DNA from: Chaenocephalus aceratus
Lineage: Eukaryota; Chordata; Actinopteri; Perciformes; Channichthyidae
Direction: 5' to 3'
NCBI GenBank assembly: GCA_023974075.1
Contig: CM043791.1
Coordinates: 18,926,299 to 18,990,298 of the forward strand
DNA length: 64,000 nt
Numbering within the stretch: the first letter of the stretch is position 1; each line of letters starts with the position of its first letter. The notes under the pieces are model-generated. The model made no database searches. It was not told the DNA's origin and saw only the letters and a program-made list of their open reading frames with translations. This document shows, in pieces, positions 22,591 to 34,397 of this stretch. The position numbers and the translations under genes are program-made.

Positions 22591-25500
22591 CTACTGGCTG
22601 ATTGTTTTGGTATAATTCTGAATGAGTCCTTGGAAGTACTCATGTGTGTTTCTGTGGGATTGAAAAATCATGATGTAGCATTTTGGGAGGAAGTACCACA
22701 CCAGAAAGGAGTAGAGACTGGAGAGTATGGCCAGAGCGTTCAGTATTGAGATGTACTTTCCGTGGTAAAGCACATATTCAGTGGCAAAGGCGATCCAGGT
22801 GAGGATCAGCAGGAGCAGACAGAAGGTTATTGCTTTGGCCTCGTTGTAATTTTTAGGGAGGTCTTTCCCCATGTAGGAGAAAACAAAGCAAAGGAAGCAC
22901 AAAGACAAGAGGAAAAGCACAGGACCAGCGGTGGCTTTTAGGTCAAGGTCACAACCAAGTATGATTTTGTCTGGGTACAAATCTGTGTCCTTGTTAGTCT
23001 CAGGAGGGGAACAAGTATATCCAATAAGAAGTAAGAGTGCCTGAATACCAAATGCCACAGTGATGACCAGCCATTGTCCATGATACTTGATCCACCAACT
23101 GTGGAGTTTGGGGAACTTGGCGGCTATTTTGAAGATGCAAACGATTTGAAAAGAGCGCACAACGAAACAGGCGAGACAAACTGTGTAGAACAAGAGAAAT
23201 GGTAAAAACCTCAGGATACAGAAGGAAGTTGTTGGCTCACCAAAGTAAAAGAACACACTTATACTACACAGACTGAGGCAGACTAAAATGAGGAAGCACA
23301 TTGGTCCCCCAGCAGATCTGACAACAGGTGTGTTGTAGTTGATGGCAAAGAGAACAGATACAGCGAGTGTGAAGCCCACCAAGGCCCAGGCCCCCACCAT
23401 GATCAGTATAGCCCCGGTGTCTGTGAACGGGATGTACTCCACCGACCGCAGGTTGCATGATGTACTTCCTGCTGCAGACCATTCGGTGTCCTTACAGTCC
23501 ATGCACCTGTAGGCATCCTCTGTTTTCACACGAGAGAAAGACACGTTGTCAAGTTATGGAGCACTTTTGAGAAAAAAACATCAGTTGAAAAAGAGAGAAG
23601 TTGAATCTGTATAACAATAGTCTCCATACGTTTTTACTTAATGTCAAACTTGCTTTTCAGTTGTATAGTGAATAGTGATATACTATATAGGCTACTGTTG
23701 ATGCATCAGTAACGATACAAATGGTTCTACTTTAATTGGTGTGTGCAGTTCAGCGTGAACATTACATCTTTAAAATTCACTTTAAAATCAGGATGAGAAA
23801 CCTGGTGAATAATTGTAGACTTAAGAAAACATTTTATTTTTGTATTTCTCATTAATAATGTACCTGTGATGTTGACATAACTTCCATTTGGACAGATTTT
23901 ACAATTAAAGCAGCATTTGTGGGATCCAGCATACTTTTTTGCAAATCCAACAGGGCATTCTGAGGAACACACAGAAGTAGGCGCCTGCAAAACAAATGTA
24001 TTCAGCATAAAAGGAAATGAGTGCAAGAGAACGGGTAGTCATAAATAAATATAATAGATAGAGAACTGGCAGTATTTAGGCCTATACAGTGTTGTAAAAC
24101 TATTAACAGGGTTTGTATTTATAGCCAACGCCCATTTGCTCATATTTATTTAGATGTCTTAATAAATGTTTGTGCACTCATCCTCACACTGAGCGCTGCA
24201 GAAGTGAGAAATCCCAAACACATTTAAAAAAAAAAATGTGTAACAACATTTATAAATCAATATAAACCTTAGGAAGGGGAACTTAACTTACTTCTCCATT
24301 TGTGTACCAATGAATTTTGCTGTTATTGATAAAGAAATGGACTGATCCATGAAATGTATACAAGCCAATCTCCTCTGCATCACCACTGTGGTTCCAGAAA
24401 ACGACAGAATATGATCCGTAGTTAGGGTCACCATTCTCATCAAACCGAATGCTCTCATTTAAAAGTGTAAAGTTGGACTTCTTCAGCTCTGCTAGAACCT
24501 GATGTGGGGACAAAAAGTAAAAAATTACCATTACTTCCATTTTTAAACCAAAACCATATGAGATGTATTTTAAATAGGCATTTGACAACATGTCTGTGGA
24601 TGAATGAACTGCAATGTAAAGCTCCTTATAAATATTTGTCATTTCATTTGAAAGAGTAAAGAGTCTAACAACAGATGTATGGGTACTGTAATAAAAAAAA
24701 TATTTGCATACAACTCTCAACTAAATAAATGAATACATTTTCTTGAGAGTTACTATGATAATGGTGACAGTGTGTGGATCCACAGCCTGGTTTTTAAATG
24801 TTTGATTGATACAAATCTGGTTCAAAGATGTGTTTACAATTTATATATATGAAAACAATGCAGACTTATAATATGTTAGTTTATTAAAGGGATTCTTACA
24901 TTAATGCAATTTGAAACATAACTGAGCGAAATCTGAATAAAGTTATTTGTATACTTACCATGTGTGGGAAGACTGTAATATTGTCATTACATCTGCCAGA
25001 TCCACATTGCAAGGCATTGTGTAAGGCATGAGCGATGGCATACACAGCAGTGTAAACAGGAAAATTAAAAGAAGGGTCTGCAGCAACGACGTCTTCTGTG
25101 CTCAGACTGCTGCGGTTGAAAAACTGATTACAATGTATATTTTGTGATGCATTTTCACAATAAGTGTGTCTTCGTGAAGAATAGATAAAATCATTGACAC
25201 CAGGTACTTTCACTGCTTGTTCTGAAATCCCAATTACAGTTCCAATATTTCTGATTCCTTTTATCTTTGGGAGATTCTTGTTTAAGGACCATTCCTCATC
25301 TGCGATCCACACTTTGTTGGTGACATTCAGTTGTATTGCCGACTCAATGAGAGCTTCAGCAGTCCATTCTGGAGCAAAAACAATAATGGTGTTTATTTTC
25401 TGTGCCTCTATCTGTTTAAATGTTTGGGAGTGGTCTGTATATTGATTCAGGCCTTTGTTGTATGCTAGGCAGATTTGAGTATCCTTAATCTTCTTCATGA

Positions 25501-26625
25501 ATAACGCCAGCCCATCATTGCCATAATCATCATCACTGTTTAGAAAAGCAACCCAGCGCCAGTTGAAGTGCTTCAAAATGTTCACAATCCCTTCTATGGC
25601 GATTTTGTTGGAATGCACTGTTCGTAGAAAAGACGGAAAATTCCCTTTTTCTGAAAAGACAGAACTAGAAGCTGCATAACTGACCTGTTAAAAGAGTAAG
25701 AAAACGTATTTCTCAGTGACACATCAATATTTAATCCGATTTTACTATAACCTGATAAGAATTCATATACATTTGGACAAAAACATTTGAACACTAATGT
25801 GTAGGTTTACCATAGGAATGAGACCCTTCATAAAGAGTGGGGCTACACTGAGGACCTGGGTGCTTCTATAAGGACCGACCACTCCCAGTATTCTGGAAAG
25901 ATTGTTATGTGGTTCATCCCATGGTTGGACCAAGTTATTGACTGAGAGGAGTTTCATAACATCTGGAAAACTCTGTGTTGAGGAGCAGTGATCAAATATC
26001 TCATAGCCGAGAGATACGTTTGGTAGAAGGTTGGTAGAGTTATTGATTTCATCTACAGCGAATCTCATCACCTGAAACCTCCGATAACTTGGGAGTAGGA
26101 AGGGATGACTGTGAACAAGTACAACAAGAAATTAGCTTCAGAACCTCCTATTTGCAACATTTGTGGCTCCATGCTTCAAACATGACTGTTTGAAAGGCTC
26201 AAATCACATTATTATTTTTGGATATGAATGGATTTCATGGAACATGCACCAAGATGGGAAATTATTTTGCGCAGCGACTTTAATAATATAGTACTTACCT
26301 GGATTGAGATAGTGTTTTAGCTACTGGCTGTATCTATTTAACTGAAGTTAAAGCAATGCCCTAAATGTGTAATATTGAAATATGTAACACAAAGTATTCT
26401 TTATTAGTTTTAACTTTAGGAGACAGCAACTCAAATTAATATTAGGACTCACCTGGAGCAATAGATGGCTTCTGGTCTGTCACGAAGCGGGGGGTCACTA
26501 TGATGAATATCAAAAAGTCCACCCAACAAATAATCTCCCTCCAACTGAAACTCTGAGGCCGTGCATTGGGCCAAGGCATGTAGAAATGTTCCCAGGAGAC
26601 ACAGAGAAACTAGAAAATGTTTCAT
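22591..26625 (-). CDS. Taste receptor type 1 (tas1r1/tas1r2-like), copy A, intact
   Basis: Six exons: 26625-26453, 26108-25811, 25684-24959, 24498-24292, 23984-23864 and 23519-22591. All have GT/AG borders, and the joined frame encodes 817 residues, normal for T1R. It is a class C GPCR of taste cells that normally pairs with another T1R to sense amino acids or sugars. Order: signal peptide (1-~20), GDYLLGGLFDIH, Venus flytrap (~25-468; PSYRRFQVMRF, NNSTNLLPNVSLGYEIFD), cysteine-rich region (~469-535; PTSVCSSECPVG), then seven helices from ~543 (PVVRSAGGPMCFL, YNEAKAITF, YFLPKCYIM). The six-exon layout and GKDLPKNYNEAK...FLPKCY fit T1R better than V2R/OlfC receptors. I cannot settle T1R1 versus T1R2: the tail resembles T1R1, but fish expansions are mostly T1R2. 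Two cysteines kept in copies B and C are replaced near 25112-25126. Confidence 0.88.
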
Positions 26626-27029
26626 TGTTGTAATTTTCTTCCTCCAATTTGTAGTTGTTGTCGTTTCAACCAATGTGATGTGAACACTGATGGGATTTGT
26701 CTCTTCCTTTTTATAAAGTAATAAGACACTGTGTGGATGGTTTTCAGCCACTGTGATCATTTCCATGCATGTGGGGAATGCTTACTTATAAATGGTCCGA
26801 GGAAGATTCACAAATCAGTATGCAAAATCAGTCTCAAATGCTGCTCCACAGAGTCTGTGATGAAGCTAGTTTGAATTTTCTTCAGTGCGACAGATAGTAG
26901 GATGACAGAAACAATTGCAAACAACTTAAAATATCCATATATAAAATATTTAAGCAAACATTTCTCCATATCAACCAATGGTTACAAGGACTAACATTAC
27001 TTTGGCCCTTGATGTTTATTTATTAGATC
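26626..27029. other. Upstream flank of taste receptor copy A
   Basis: About 400 bp between the copy A start codon and an L2 element; it would hold the promoter. The reading frame stays open upstream of ATG 26625, but I chose that ATG because copies B and the lone exon 1 start at the same point and it opens a signal peptide. Confidence 0.5.
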
Positions 27030-27034
27030 ATAGT

Positions 27035-27035
<1 letters not shown>

Positions 27036-27075
<40 letters not shown>
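27036..27075. repeat. (AATC)n tail of the L2 element
   Basis: Tandem TCAA units at the 3' terminus of the LINE; the same tail recurs at 59078-59114. Confidence 0.9.
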
Positions 27076-27076
<1 letters not shown>

Positions 27077-28856
27077 GTTTATTTATATAGCCCAATATCA
27101 CAAATGTTACATTTGTGGACTTCACAGTTTGTACAGAATATCAGTATGACAATACGACAACCTCTGTCCTTAGACCCTCACATCGTACAAGGAAAAACTT
27201 CTGGAGAAAACCCACAGTTTAAGGGGAAAAAATGGGAGAAACCTCAGGGAGAGCAACAGAGGAGGGATCTCTCTCCCAGGAGGGACAGACGTGCAATAGA
27301 TGCCGTGTGTAAATTGAAAAGATAATAAATTTGCAACATAGGTAGTCCAAATGTTTGGAAATGCATGTGTGTATAATAGGAAGATGAATCCACGAGGATA
27401 TCCATCCAGGACTTATGATTCAGGACCACAGCCACAGGCACAGCCACGACTCAAGATCCAGGGCTCGCGATCCAGGACTCAGGACTCAGGACTCAGCCAT
27501 GACTCCGGATCCCGGCGTATATAGGCACCAAAAAGACATTTGGGGAAGCTGGGTTATTTGGAACATGAGACTACACAGATATAGACGGAGAGAAGGAAGA
27601 AGTAAGATGTCCCCCGAAAAATTAAGCCTATATCAGCAAAAAACTAGGGGCTGAATCTAATCAGCCTTAACTATAAGCTTTATCAAAAAGGAAGGTCTTA
27701 AGCGCACTCTTAAAAACGGATAGGGTGTCTGCCGCCCGAACACAAACTGGAAGCTGATTCCACAAATGTGGAGCTTGATAAGAAAAGGCTCTGGCTCCCA
27801 TTGTACTTTTAGAGACTCTAGGAACAACCAACAACCCTGCATTCTTGGAACGCAATGCCCTAGTAGGACAGTAGGGTATAATGAGTTCTTTAAGGTAAGA
27901 TGGCGCCTGCCCATTAAGGGCTTTGTAGGCGAGAAGAAGAATTTTAAATTCTATCCTGTGTTCTATAGGGAGCCAGTGTAAGGCAGCCAGAACAGGAGTA
28001 ATGTGGTCCCTTTTCCTAACTCTGGTTAGTACACGAGCTGCAGCATTTTGAATCAGCTGAAGCGACTTGACTGACTTCTTGGTACTCCCTGATAATAAAG
28101 AGTTACAATAATCCAGCCTTGAAGTAACAAATGCATGGACTAGTTTCTCTGCATCGTTTTGAGGCAAGATATGCCTGATTTTTGCAATGTTACGTAGATG
28201 GAAGTAGGCGGTCCTTGAAATTGATTTTATGTGGGCGTTAAAGGATAAATCCTGATCAAATATAACACCAAGATTCCTTACAGTCTCACTGGAGGCCAAA
28301 TTAATGCCATCCATGGCTAACTTTGGTTTGCATGGAAGATTCATCGTTGACACGTACAAACTGAGAGCGTTCAGATAGATAGGACCTAAACCAGCCTAAA
28401 GCAGTTCCCTGTATGCCAACTAAGTGCTCTAGTCTTTGCAATAGGATATCATGGTCGATAGTATCAAATGCAGCACTGAGACCGAGCAAGACAAGAATAG
28501 AGACAAGTCCTTTGTCTGAGGCTATTAGAAGGTAATTTGTAACTTTAACCAAAGCTGTCTCTGTGCTATGATGCGTTCTAAAGCCAGACTGAAAATCTTC
28601 AAATAAATCATTGTTTTTTAAGTAATGACACAACTGTTTTGCGACTGCTTTCTCAAGAATTTTTGAGAGGAACGGAAGATTAGAAATAGGTCTATAGTTG
28701 GCTAAAACCTCTGGCTCGAGGTTGTGCTTTTTAAGAAGCGGTTTTATCACTGCTACTTTGAATGATTGTGGAACATAGCCTAATAATAAAGACATATTCA
28801 TAATATGTAATAAAGAAGTGCTAATTAATGGAAAAATGTCCTTCAACAGCTTAGTA
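27036..28856 (-). mobile_element. L2-clade LINE, 5' truncated and internally deleted
   Basis: On the - strand, 28846 to about 28340 encodes the palm of an L2 reverse transcriptase (NYRPISNLPFLSK, QSGFRTHHSTETAL, a degenerate LSAAFDTIDHDIL). The frame then jumps to a C-terminal segment (28359-27667; SRLDYCNSLL, LQLIQNAAARVL, LHWLPIEHRI), so the B and C motifs including the YADD box are deleted. The 3' UTR runs to an (AATC)n tail at 27036-27075. The element is dead. Confidence 0.85.
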
Positions 28857-29910
28857 ATGGTTCAAATTGCTAATAGATTTGAACTGCAGATATTGTGATG
28901 GAAACTTCTGAAGCAATGGAGACTTCGATGCCCCTTTCACACCAACGCGGTTCCAGGGCCGGTTCGGAGCTAGAGCCTGATAAGCACCGGTGTTTCCTGT
29001 TCACACCGCAGGGGAGACGGCTCTTTTCCCCGAAAACCAGTTCTTACCAACCTTGAAAAAATTGTTGGTCTAGAAGCAAGAACCGCATACGTCACGCTTA
29101 CATCGGAGGGGGGCGAGATTAACCTGAGTTAACAGTTTATGGCGAGTACGGCAAATAAAAGTAAAAAAAACACACTTTATAAAGTCAGGCAACACTAACC
29201 AGGCTTAGTGTGATTCTGTTTATTTTTACTTTACTTTGACCATCCGTTCGCTGTTATTGATCATTGTGGAGAGCAGGCAGACGTTTTGTTTTGTATTATA
29301 GCAGCTATTGGATGGAATCAATACATGGGCTGCACAGGTTCTCATGTATGACTATCACAAGTAGAATCATAATGAAAAATACACCGGTAAAATGTGCCTG
29401 TAGAAAACGGCTTATGTCACAATAGGATAGCGACAAGTAGTCAAGATAGTCAGTTTAGCTTCGGTTGCTATGCTAACATCACCCATTTTATACCAGAGAA
29501 ACTTTCATAACAGCGTTGTGATGCCAAACAGCGTCAAATCATACTGAAACACATTCACTTATGGGGAATTGGGGATATTTATCAGCTGCTTGTGTGACAG
29601 TCAGACAGTGAATACTTTACAGCGGCCGCTGCCATGAGTTAACGGGAGAATAAACTCTGGTGGACAAGCAGCACTGCAGCGGTCGGTAAATGCCGCTGAA
29701 ACACATTAATAAACAATGAACCACGGCACTCTGATATAAGGTTGGAGAAGTATTTACTTTATTTAATCTGGCTTCGTATGATTAAAAGTTAAAACACGAT
29801 CATCGACCCAACGCAGTCCCCCATTGTTGTTATTGTGAGCGCCGTTGGGGAGAAAATCAGCGACGTAAACGGTGACGTCATGACGCAGCAGTGGCAGCAA
29901 CAGTCGAGCT

Positions 29911-30371
29911 CTTATGGGCTCAGAACAGTCTCATAATACACACATGCGCACAGAAGGATTCACACTTGTATTTCATGATCCGCAAAATGATTCAAACTTG
30001 TATTTCCGGATCCACACTTGTGTTTTTCAATGCACACACAAATGTATTCCGTTTCATATGCATGTAAATAAAATCCAAATACAGAAAAAAGTTTTACATG
30101 TGTATTTTTGATCCTCACATATTTGTTTTCCGTTTAAAACCTCTGAACCTGCAAACACAAACAGCTTTCTGTGCACGGATCGCTGTGCATTCGTGTGTGG
30201 GTTTTTTGAGACTCCCCTGACGGTCAGCCGATTCGTACTTGTAATTATTTCTATCTATAGCCAATCAGATGTCTCCTCAATTCTAAGCCAATCACATGAG
30301 CGCGCCCCCACGAGGGTAGATTTCTTGCGTTCATGACGTAGCGCTTCATGTCCGCATTTTGCGCAGTCCGG
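29911..30371 (+). repeat. Left arm of the long inverted repeat
   Basis: Paired with 30928-31335; shared landmarks include GACTCCCCTGACGGTCAGCC and CGCGCCCCCACGAGGGTA, seen inverted in the right arm. Confidence 0.8.
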
Positions 30372-30927
30372 AGTTGACGGATCCGTGGAGCCTGCCTGCA
30401 GGCGCTAATGTCAGGACACCCTCCACTCTCAGTACAGCGCCACGTTCCGAACAGAAAATGCACGCAAATACAAGCCTTTATATTATTAAGGTACAGCGCC
30501 ACTTTCCAAACCATTGATGAATGCTTGTTACACAAAAACGGCAGGCAAACCCGTTTTAAATGTGTGTTTCCTGTATGGCGAATACAGCTGCTTTATTTAT
30601 GTCTGTATGAAGTTGTTGTGAGTGTGGAGGGAGCAGCTACAGGTTAGCTTTGCCTAATCGATCAGTGCACTACGAAGCCAGTGCTAGACAGTGACCTGTT
30701 AACGGGGGGAGCCCCGCCGGTCATTATCGGCCGATATTCACTCTTAATAGTTTGATCGGTGCTCTCTATAAAGGCCGATCAGGAGAGCTGGATCTGATCG
30801 ATATGGACATAAACGCGAGTGAAGTATAACCGGACGCGAGAGAGAGATCAGATCAGCTGCTGAGTCTGACGGAGACACGCTGCTCTGCATGATCACCTGA
30901 TGCTCCTCCCTCTGTTTAACGAGCTGA

Positions 30928-31335
30928 CCGGACTGCGCAAAATGCGTATGAAGTAATCTTACCCTCGTGGGGGCGCGCTCGTGTGATTGGTTTAGAATGA
31001 AGGAGACATCTGATTGGCTATAGATAGAAAAAAGTACAAGTACGAATCGGCTGACCGTCAGGGGAGTCTCAAAAAACCCACACACGAATGCAAAGCGATC
31101 CGTGCACAGAAAGCTGTTTGTGTTTGCAGGTTCAGGGGATTTAAACGGGAAACTAATAAGTGAGGATCAAAAATACATATGTAAAACTTTTTTCTGTATT
31201 TGGATTTTATTTACATGTATATGAAACGGAATACATTTGTGTGTGTATTGAAAAACACAAGTATGGATCCGGAAATACAAGTTTGAATCCTGCTGTGTGC
31301 ATGTGTGTATTATGAGACTGTTCTGAGCCCATAAG
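30928..31335 (-). repeat. Right arm of the long inverted repeat
   Basis: Inverted partner of 29911-30371. It is about 50 bp shorter, mainly because the left arm carries extra sequence near its inner end (ATGACGTAGCGCTTC region). Confidence 0.8.
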
Positions 31336-31429
31336 CTCTGGGCAGTGTGAACAAAACGGGGGCTGAAAATAAAAACCGGTTCCGAACCAGAAGAGTGCAA
31401 GCACGGAGCTGCGTTGGTGTGAAAGGGGC

Positions 31430-32690
31430 AAGAGAGACACAGGGAGCGCAGGAACTTTGATGGCAAACACAGATGGTTTATTTGGAGCTTCGGCCGGAGA
31501 ATTCACAAGACATGTCGTGTGCCACGAGTTGACACAGCGGATGCCAAACCAATTCTGAAGATCTCTTCTGTAGTTCGAGGTTTTAACTAGTTCGGAGTGT
31601 AATAATCAACATTCCTCATCAGCGAGACTAAACAAATATGAACCCTGAATCTAACTAGAGCTGTCGTCCATAGAAAATAATGGGCACCAGGGAACCTACT
31701 TTCCTGAACAATAAGCAACCTCAGGTCAGCTTGTGCTCTGTCATAGCCTCAACAATGCGCCCAAGCTGCTCCTCCTTAAGAGAGATAGCAGCAATACCCA
31801 AGGCCGTAGACCTATGCCATGGGAAAAGAGACAGTGAAAGGAGAAAACGATGAACTGTGTCAAAGGTTGAATACCTAAGCAAATTATTCCCTAACAGATA
31901 TCATTGTGCAAATAAAAAACAAGACTAAGAATCTAGAGTCATGTTTTGCCAGAGTGCACTGAGACACAGCGTTGCTTTGAAGTTGATACTTACATCAGCA
32001 TGCTAACATTATGTCAAAGTGATGATGTGAAGCAGGTACCATGTTTACCAGGTTTGAAGTCTTACTTAAAAAAATAATTAAAGAACGAAACACAAAAAGC
32101 AATATACATGTACAGACCGTCATTGCAATATCCTAAAAAGTATGTCCATAACTTCTGCTCAAGGCAGTTCACTTGGTACAACATAGTATGTGATAACAAT
32201 GCGCCATAATAACAGAGGGCAAGACAGTTTCAACAAGTTAACTGGTCCCGCCTTGCCTTTTAATGTTGGAAATAATTGTTGTATTGTTAATCCTGAAGCA
32301 GAACAGGCTGGCCTGTTGGAACTGGGGCAGATAATTTATAGTTAAGAAAATAGCCAGTAGATCCAGATAGAAACTTGCATTTTACCGGCGTCCATATCCC
32401 ATTTTCAGCCTTTCTGTCGTACAAAGCATGCCACAACCTGAGGCATCTGTTAAAACCACTTTGCAATTATGACACTGTGAATTTAGTTCCTTCCAAAAAC
32501 AGAGAGTCGACATCCGAGTTTATTGTCGGCCTCCTTTTGAAGGTCATGCAATATACACAGCCGATGAGAATAAGCGCATTGAAACCCTACATCTGTTACA
32601 GCCTGAAACTCTTTCATGCCCAAAACCAGGTCAGTGCTAGTGACAGAACTAGCAACAACTGCACCACACCTGCTCTCTAGGGCTCAACTC
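31430..32690. other. Unassigned, possibly repeat-derived DNA
   Basis: No open frame with a recognisable motif, and no terminal repeat pair found. The composition and position between transposons suggest decayed mobile DNA, but I cannot name it. Confidence 0.4.
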
Positions 32691-32691
32691 A

Positions 32692-33727
32692 TCCATCCAT
32701 CTATCAATCCATCATTATCTAACCGAGGGCCCAAAACTTCCATTTACCTGGCCACATTACGAATTTCAAGGCACTCCCAGGACAGATTGGAGATACAATC
32801 CCTGACTCGGCTATCTCTTCATCACAACGGTGCGGTAAAGTGACTGCAATACCGCTCCCGCTTCTCAAATTTTCCGACCCCTCTCATGCTCTATTGTCCC
32901 ATCACTCGTGAACAAGACCCTGAGAGATGTCAACTCTTTTACTTGGGCTAATGACTAGTACCCTTCTCTGAGTAGAGAGTTATTTGGTTTCCTGCTAAGA
33001 ACCATGGCCTCATATTTAGAGGTGCAACATCCAAGCCATTTGGCTGCAAACTGATCCAACAAATTCACAGCCTGATGACACAATCAGTACCACATAATCT
33101 TCAAAAAGCCACAATGCAATCCACAGCCCACAGAACTGCAGCCCCCTTTCCCCCGCGGCTACAGATGGTTGCATGCTTCCCCCTCCTGGGGTGTTGTAAG
33201 TTCTCAAGAATAATTTTAGTGCCGACCGAAAGTCCTTCTCTATTGCTTTTTTGGGCCTGCTGGTACCTTGTAACATATTCCAGAATGCCCCCTCCTTCAG
33301 TCAGATGACTTCCCTCTGTGTCCACCAGGATGGTCGAGGATTACCCTCCCTTGAGTTACTAAGACCTTGAGACCACAGCTCTCAACCGCAGTTTTGCAAT
33401 AGAAGCTTTGAGCATCACCCATTTAGGTTCATAAAAAGCTCTGCCGGAGGTGCGAGTTGAAGGCCTCCCGGACTGGGGCTATCCCCAGATGATACCAGTT
33501 AACACTTGCACGACATGTTTGGGCTTACCAGGTTTCTCCAAAGCTGCCAACCGAGTTAACTCATCATCTGATGGTGATGATCAGTTTACAGCTCTGTCTC
33601 TCGGTTTATCCAAGTGTCCAAGACAAACAACATTGGGTCCGATGAACAATAACCAAATCGATCACTGACCTTCTGCCTAGGGTGTTTTGGTACCATGTAC
33701 ACTTATGAGCATCCATATGTCCGATGG
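32692..33727 (-). mobile_element. Decayed LINE, same family as the insertion in taste receptor copy B
   Basis: It starts at (ATCC)n-like sequence and shares collinear blocks with 53630-55126, such as TCACAACGGTGCGGTAAAG, ACCGCTCCCGCT and AACAAGACCCTGAGA. Frames are full of stops. From about 33450 to 33727 it appears to continue into the upstream endonuclease region of that family, skipping part of the RT. This is an old, mutated relic. Confidence 0.75.
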
Positions 33728-33728
33728 T

Positions 33729-33890
33729 CAGTGTTGGACAAGTTACTTCCAAAATGTAATACAGTACATATGACTTATTACTGTCTCTTTTAAGTAATAA
33801 GCTACATTACAATATTACTGTCTCTGAAATGTAATGAGTTACACTACTTTTGAGTTACTTTCACCAAAATAACCGCAAAAGAATGGCGAG
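33729..33890 (+). repeat. hAT-like MITE end (CAGTGTTGG...)
   Basis: CAGTGTTGGACAAGTTACTT followed by repeated 'gagttactt / aatgtaat' units is typical of one end of abundant fish non-autonomous hAT elements. No matching right end was seen. Confidence 0.4.
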
Positions 33891-34397
33891 GTATTTTAAA
33901 TGGTAAAATGTAGCTTAGTTGAATACTCGATTATGATTGGTCAATTCAGAACATGTGACACGTTGTTAGTACAGACCGCTGTCAATGACTATAATGACCA
34001 TTGCTAAGGAGGATCAAGAAAGAGAAAGGAAAAGAGGGTAAAAGACATCAGTGCCGGACATCAGATAAATCACCAGAAGAAGGCAGAGAGGAAGTGAACA
34101 CTAACAGAAACACAGTATGGGCTCTGCAGTGTTTAAGGACTTGTTAGTGGCTCAGAAACGGTGAACACACTTGGACAGTGCTGCCATAAAGTTGTTGCAG
34201 CCGTTGGTGCGCCGTGGAACTGAGTTTGTTTTGTCTTAGCAAAAGAAATACAATCATTCAATAAAATAATTTCAATTAATATTGGGAGTTGAGGAGTCGT
34301 TAGTTTGTTTAGTATCTGGCCGTGTAATAAGTGTGATAATGTGCAGCGACTTGGTCATTATGGGGAAAATAACACCCTTCAGGATGATCAACGTCCT
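33891..34397. other. Unassigned DNA before L2 copy 1
   Basis: No supported gene. It includes AT-rich sequence and the left, non-LINE part of the open frame that continues into L2 copy 1 at about 34398. Confidence 0.4.

Larger units (their letters stand above)
29911..31335. mobile_element. Nested element with long (~400-bp) inverted arms
   Basis: It starts CTTATGGGCTCAGAACAG and ends with the exact inverse. The left arm (29911-30371) and right arm (30928-31335) are inverted copies at high similarity, with a ~556-bp unique centre. No transposase is visible. The flanks share only GCTC, so target duplication length is unclear. Long-TIR MULE-like or fold-back elements are possible families. Confidence 0.75.
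28930..31429. mobile_element. Outer DNA transposon with 19-bp perfect TIRs
   Basis: GCCCCTTTCACACCAACGC (28930-28948) is matched exactly by its inverted complement at 31411-31429. The next ~100 bp inward share motifs on both sides (CGGTTC, GAACCGG) but are diverged. No transposase frame is present. I could not see a clean target duplication, so the family (PIF/Harbinger or hAT style) is not assigned. A second element is nested inside. Confidence 0.7.

Noticed and set aside
22591..26625. Reading the receptor copies as V2R/OlfC pheromone receptors
   Set aside because: Class C receptors share much, but EFQLEGDYLLGGLFDIH, the GKDLPKNYNEAK and FLPKCYIM helices, the short tail and linkage to gpr153/hes3 fit T1R better.
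27036..27075. Short direct repeats as a CRISPR array
   Set aside because: This is a simple AATC microsatellite with no spacers, in a vertebrate genome, at the tail of a LINE.
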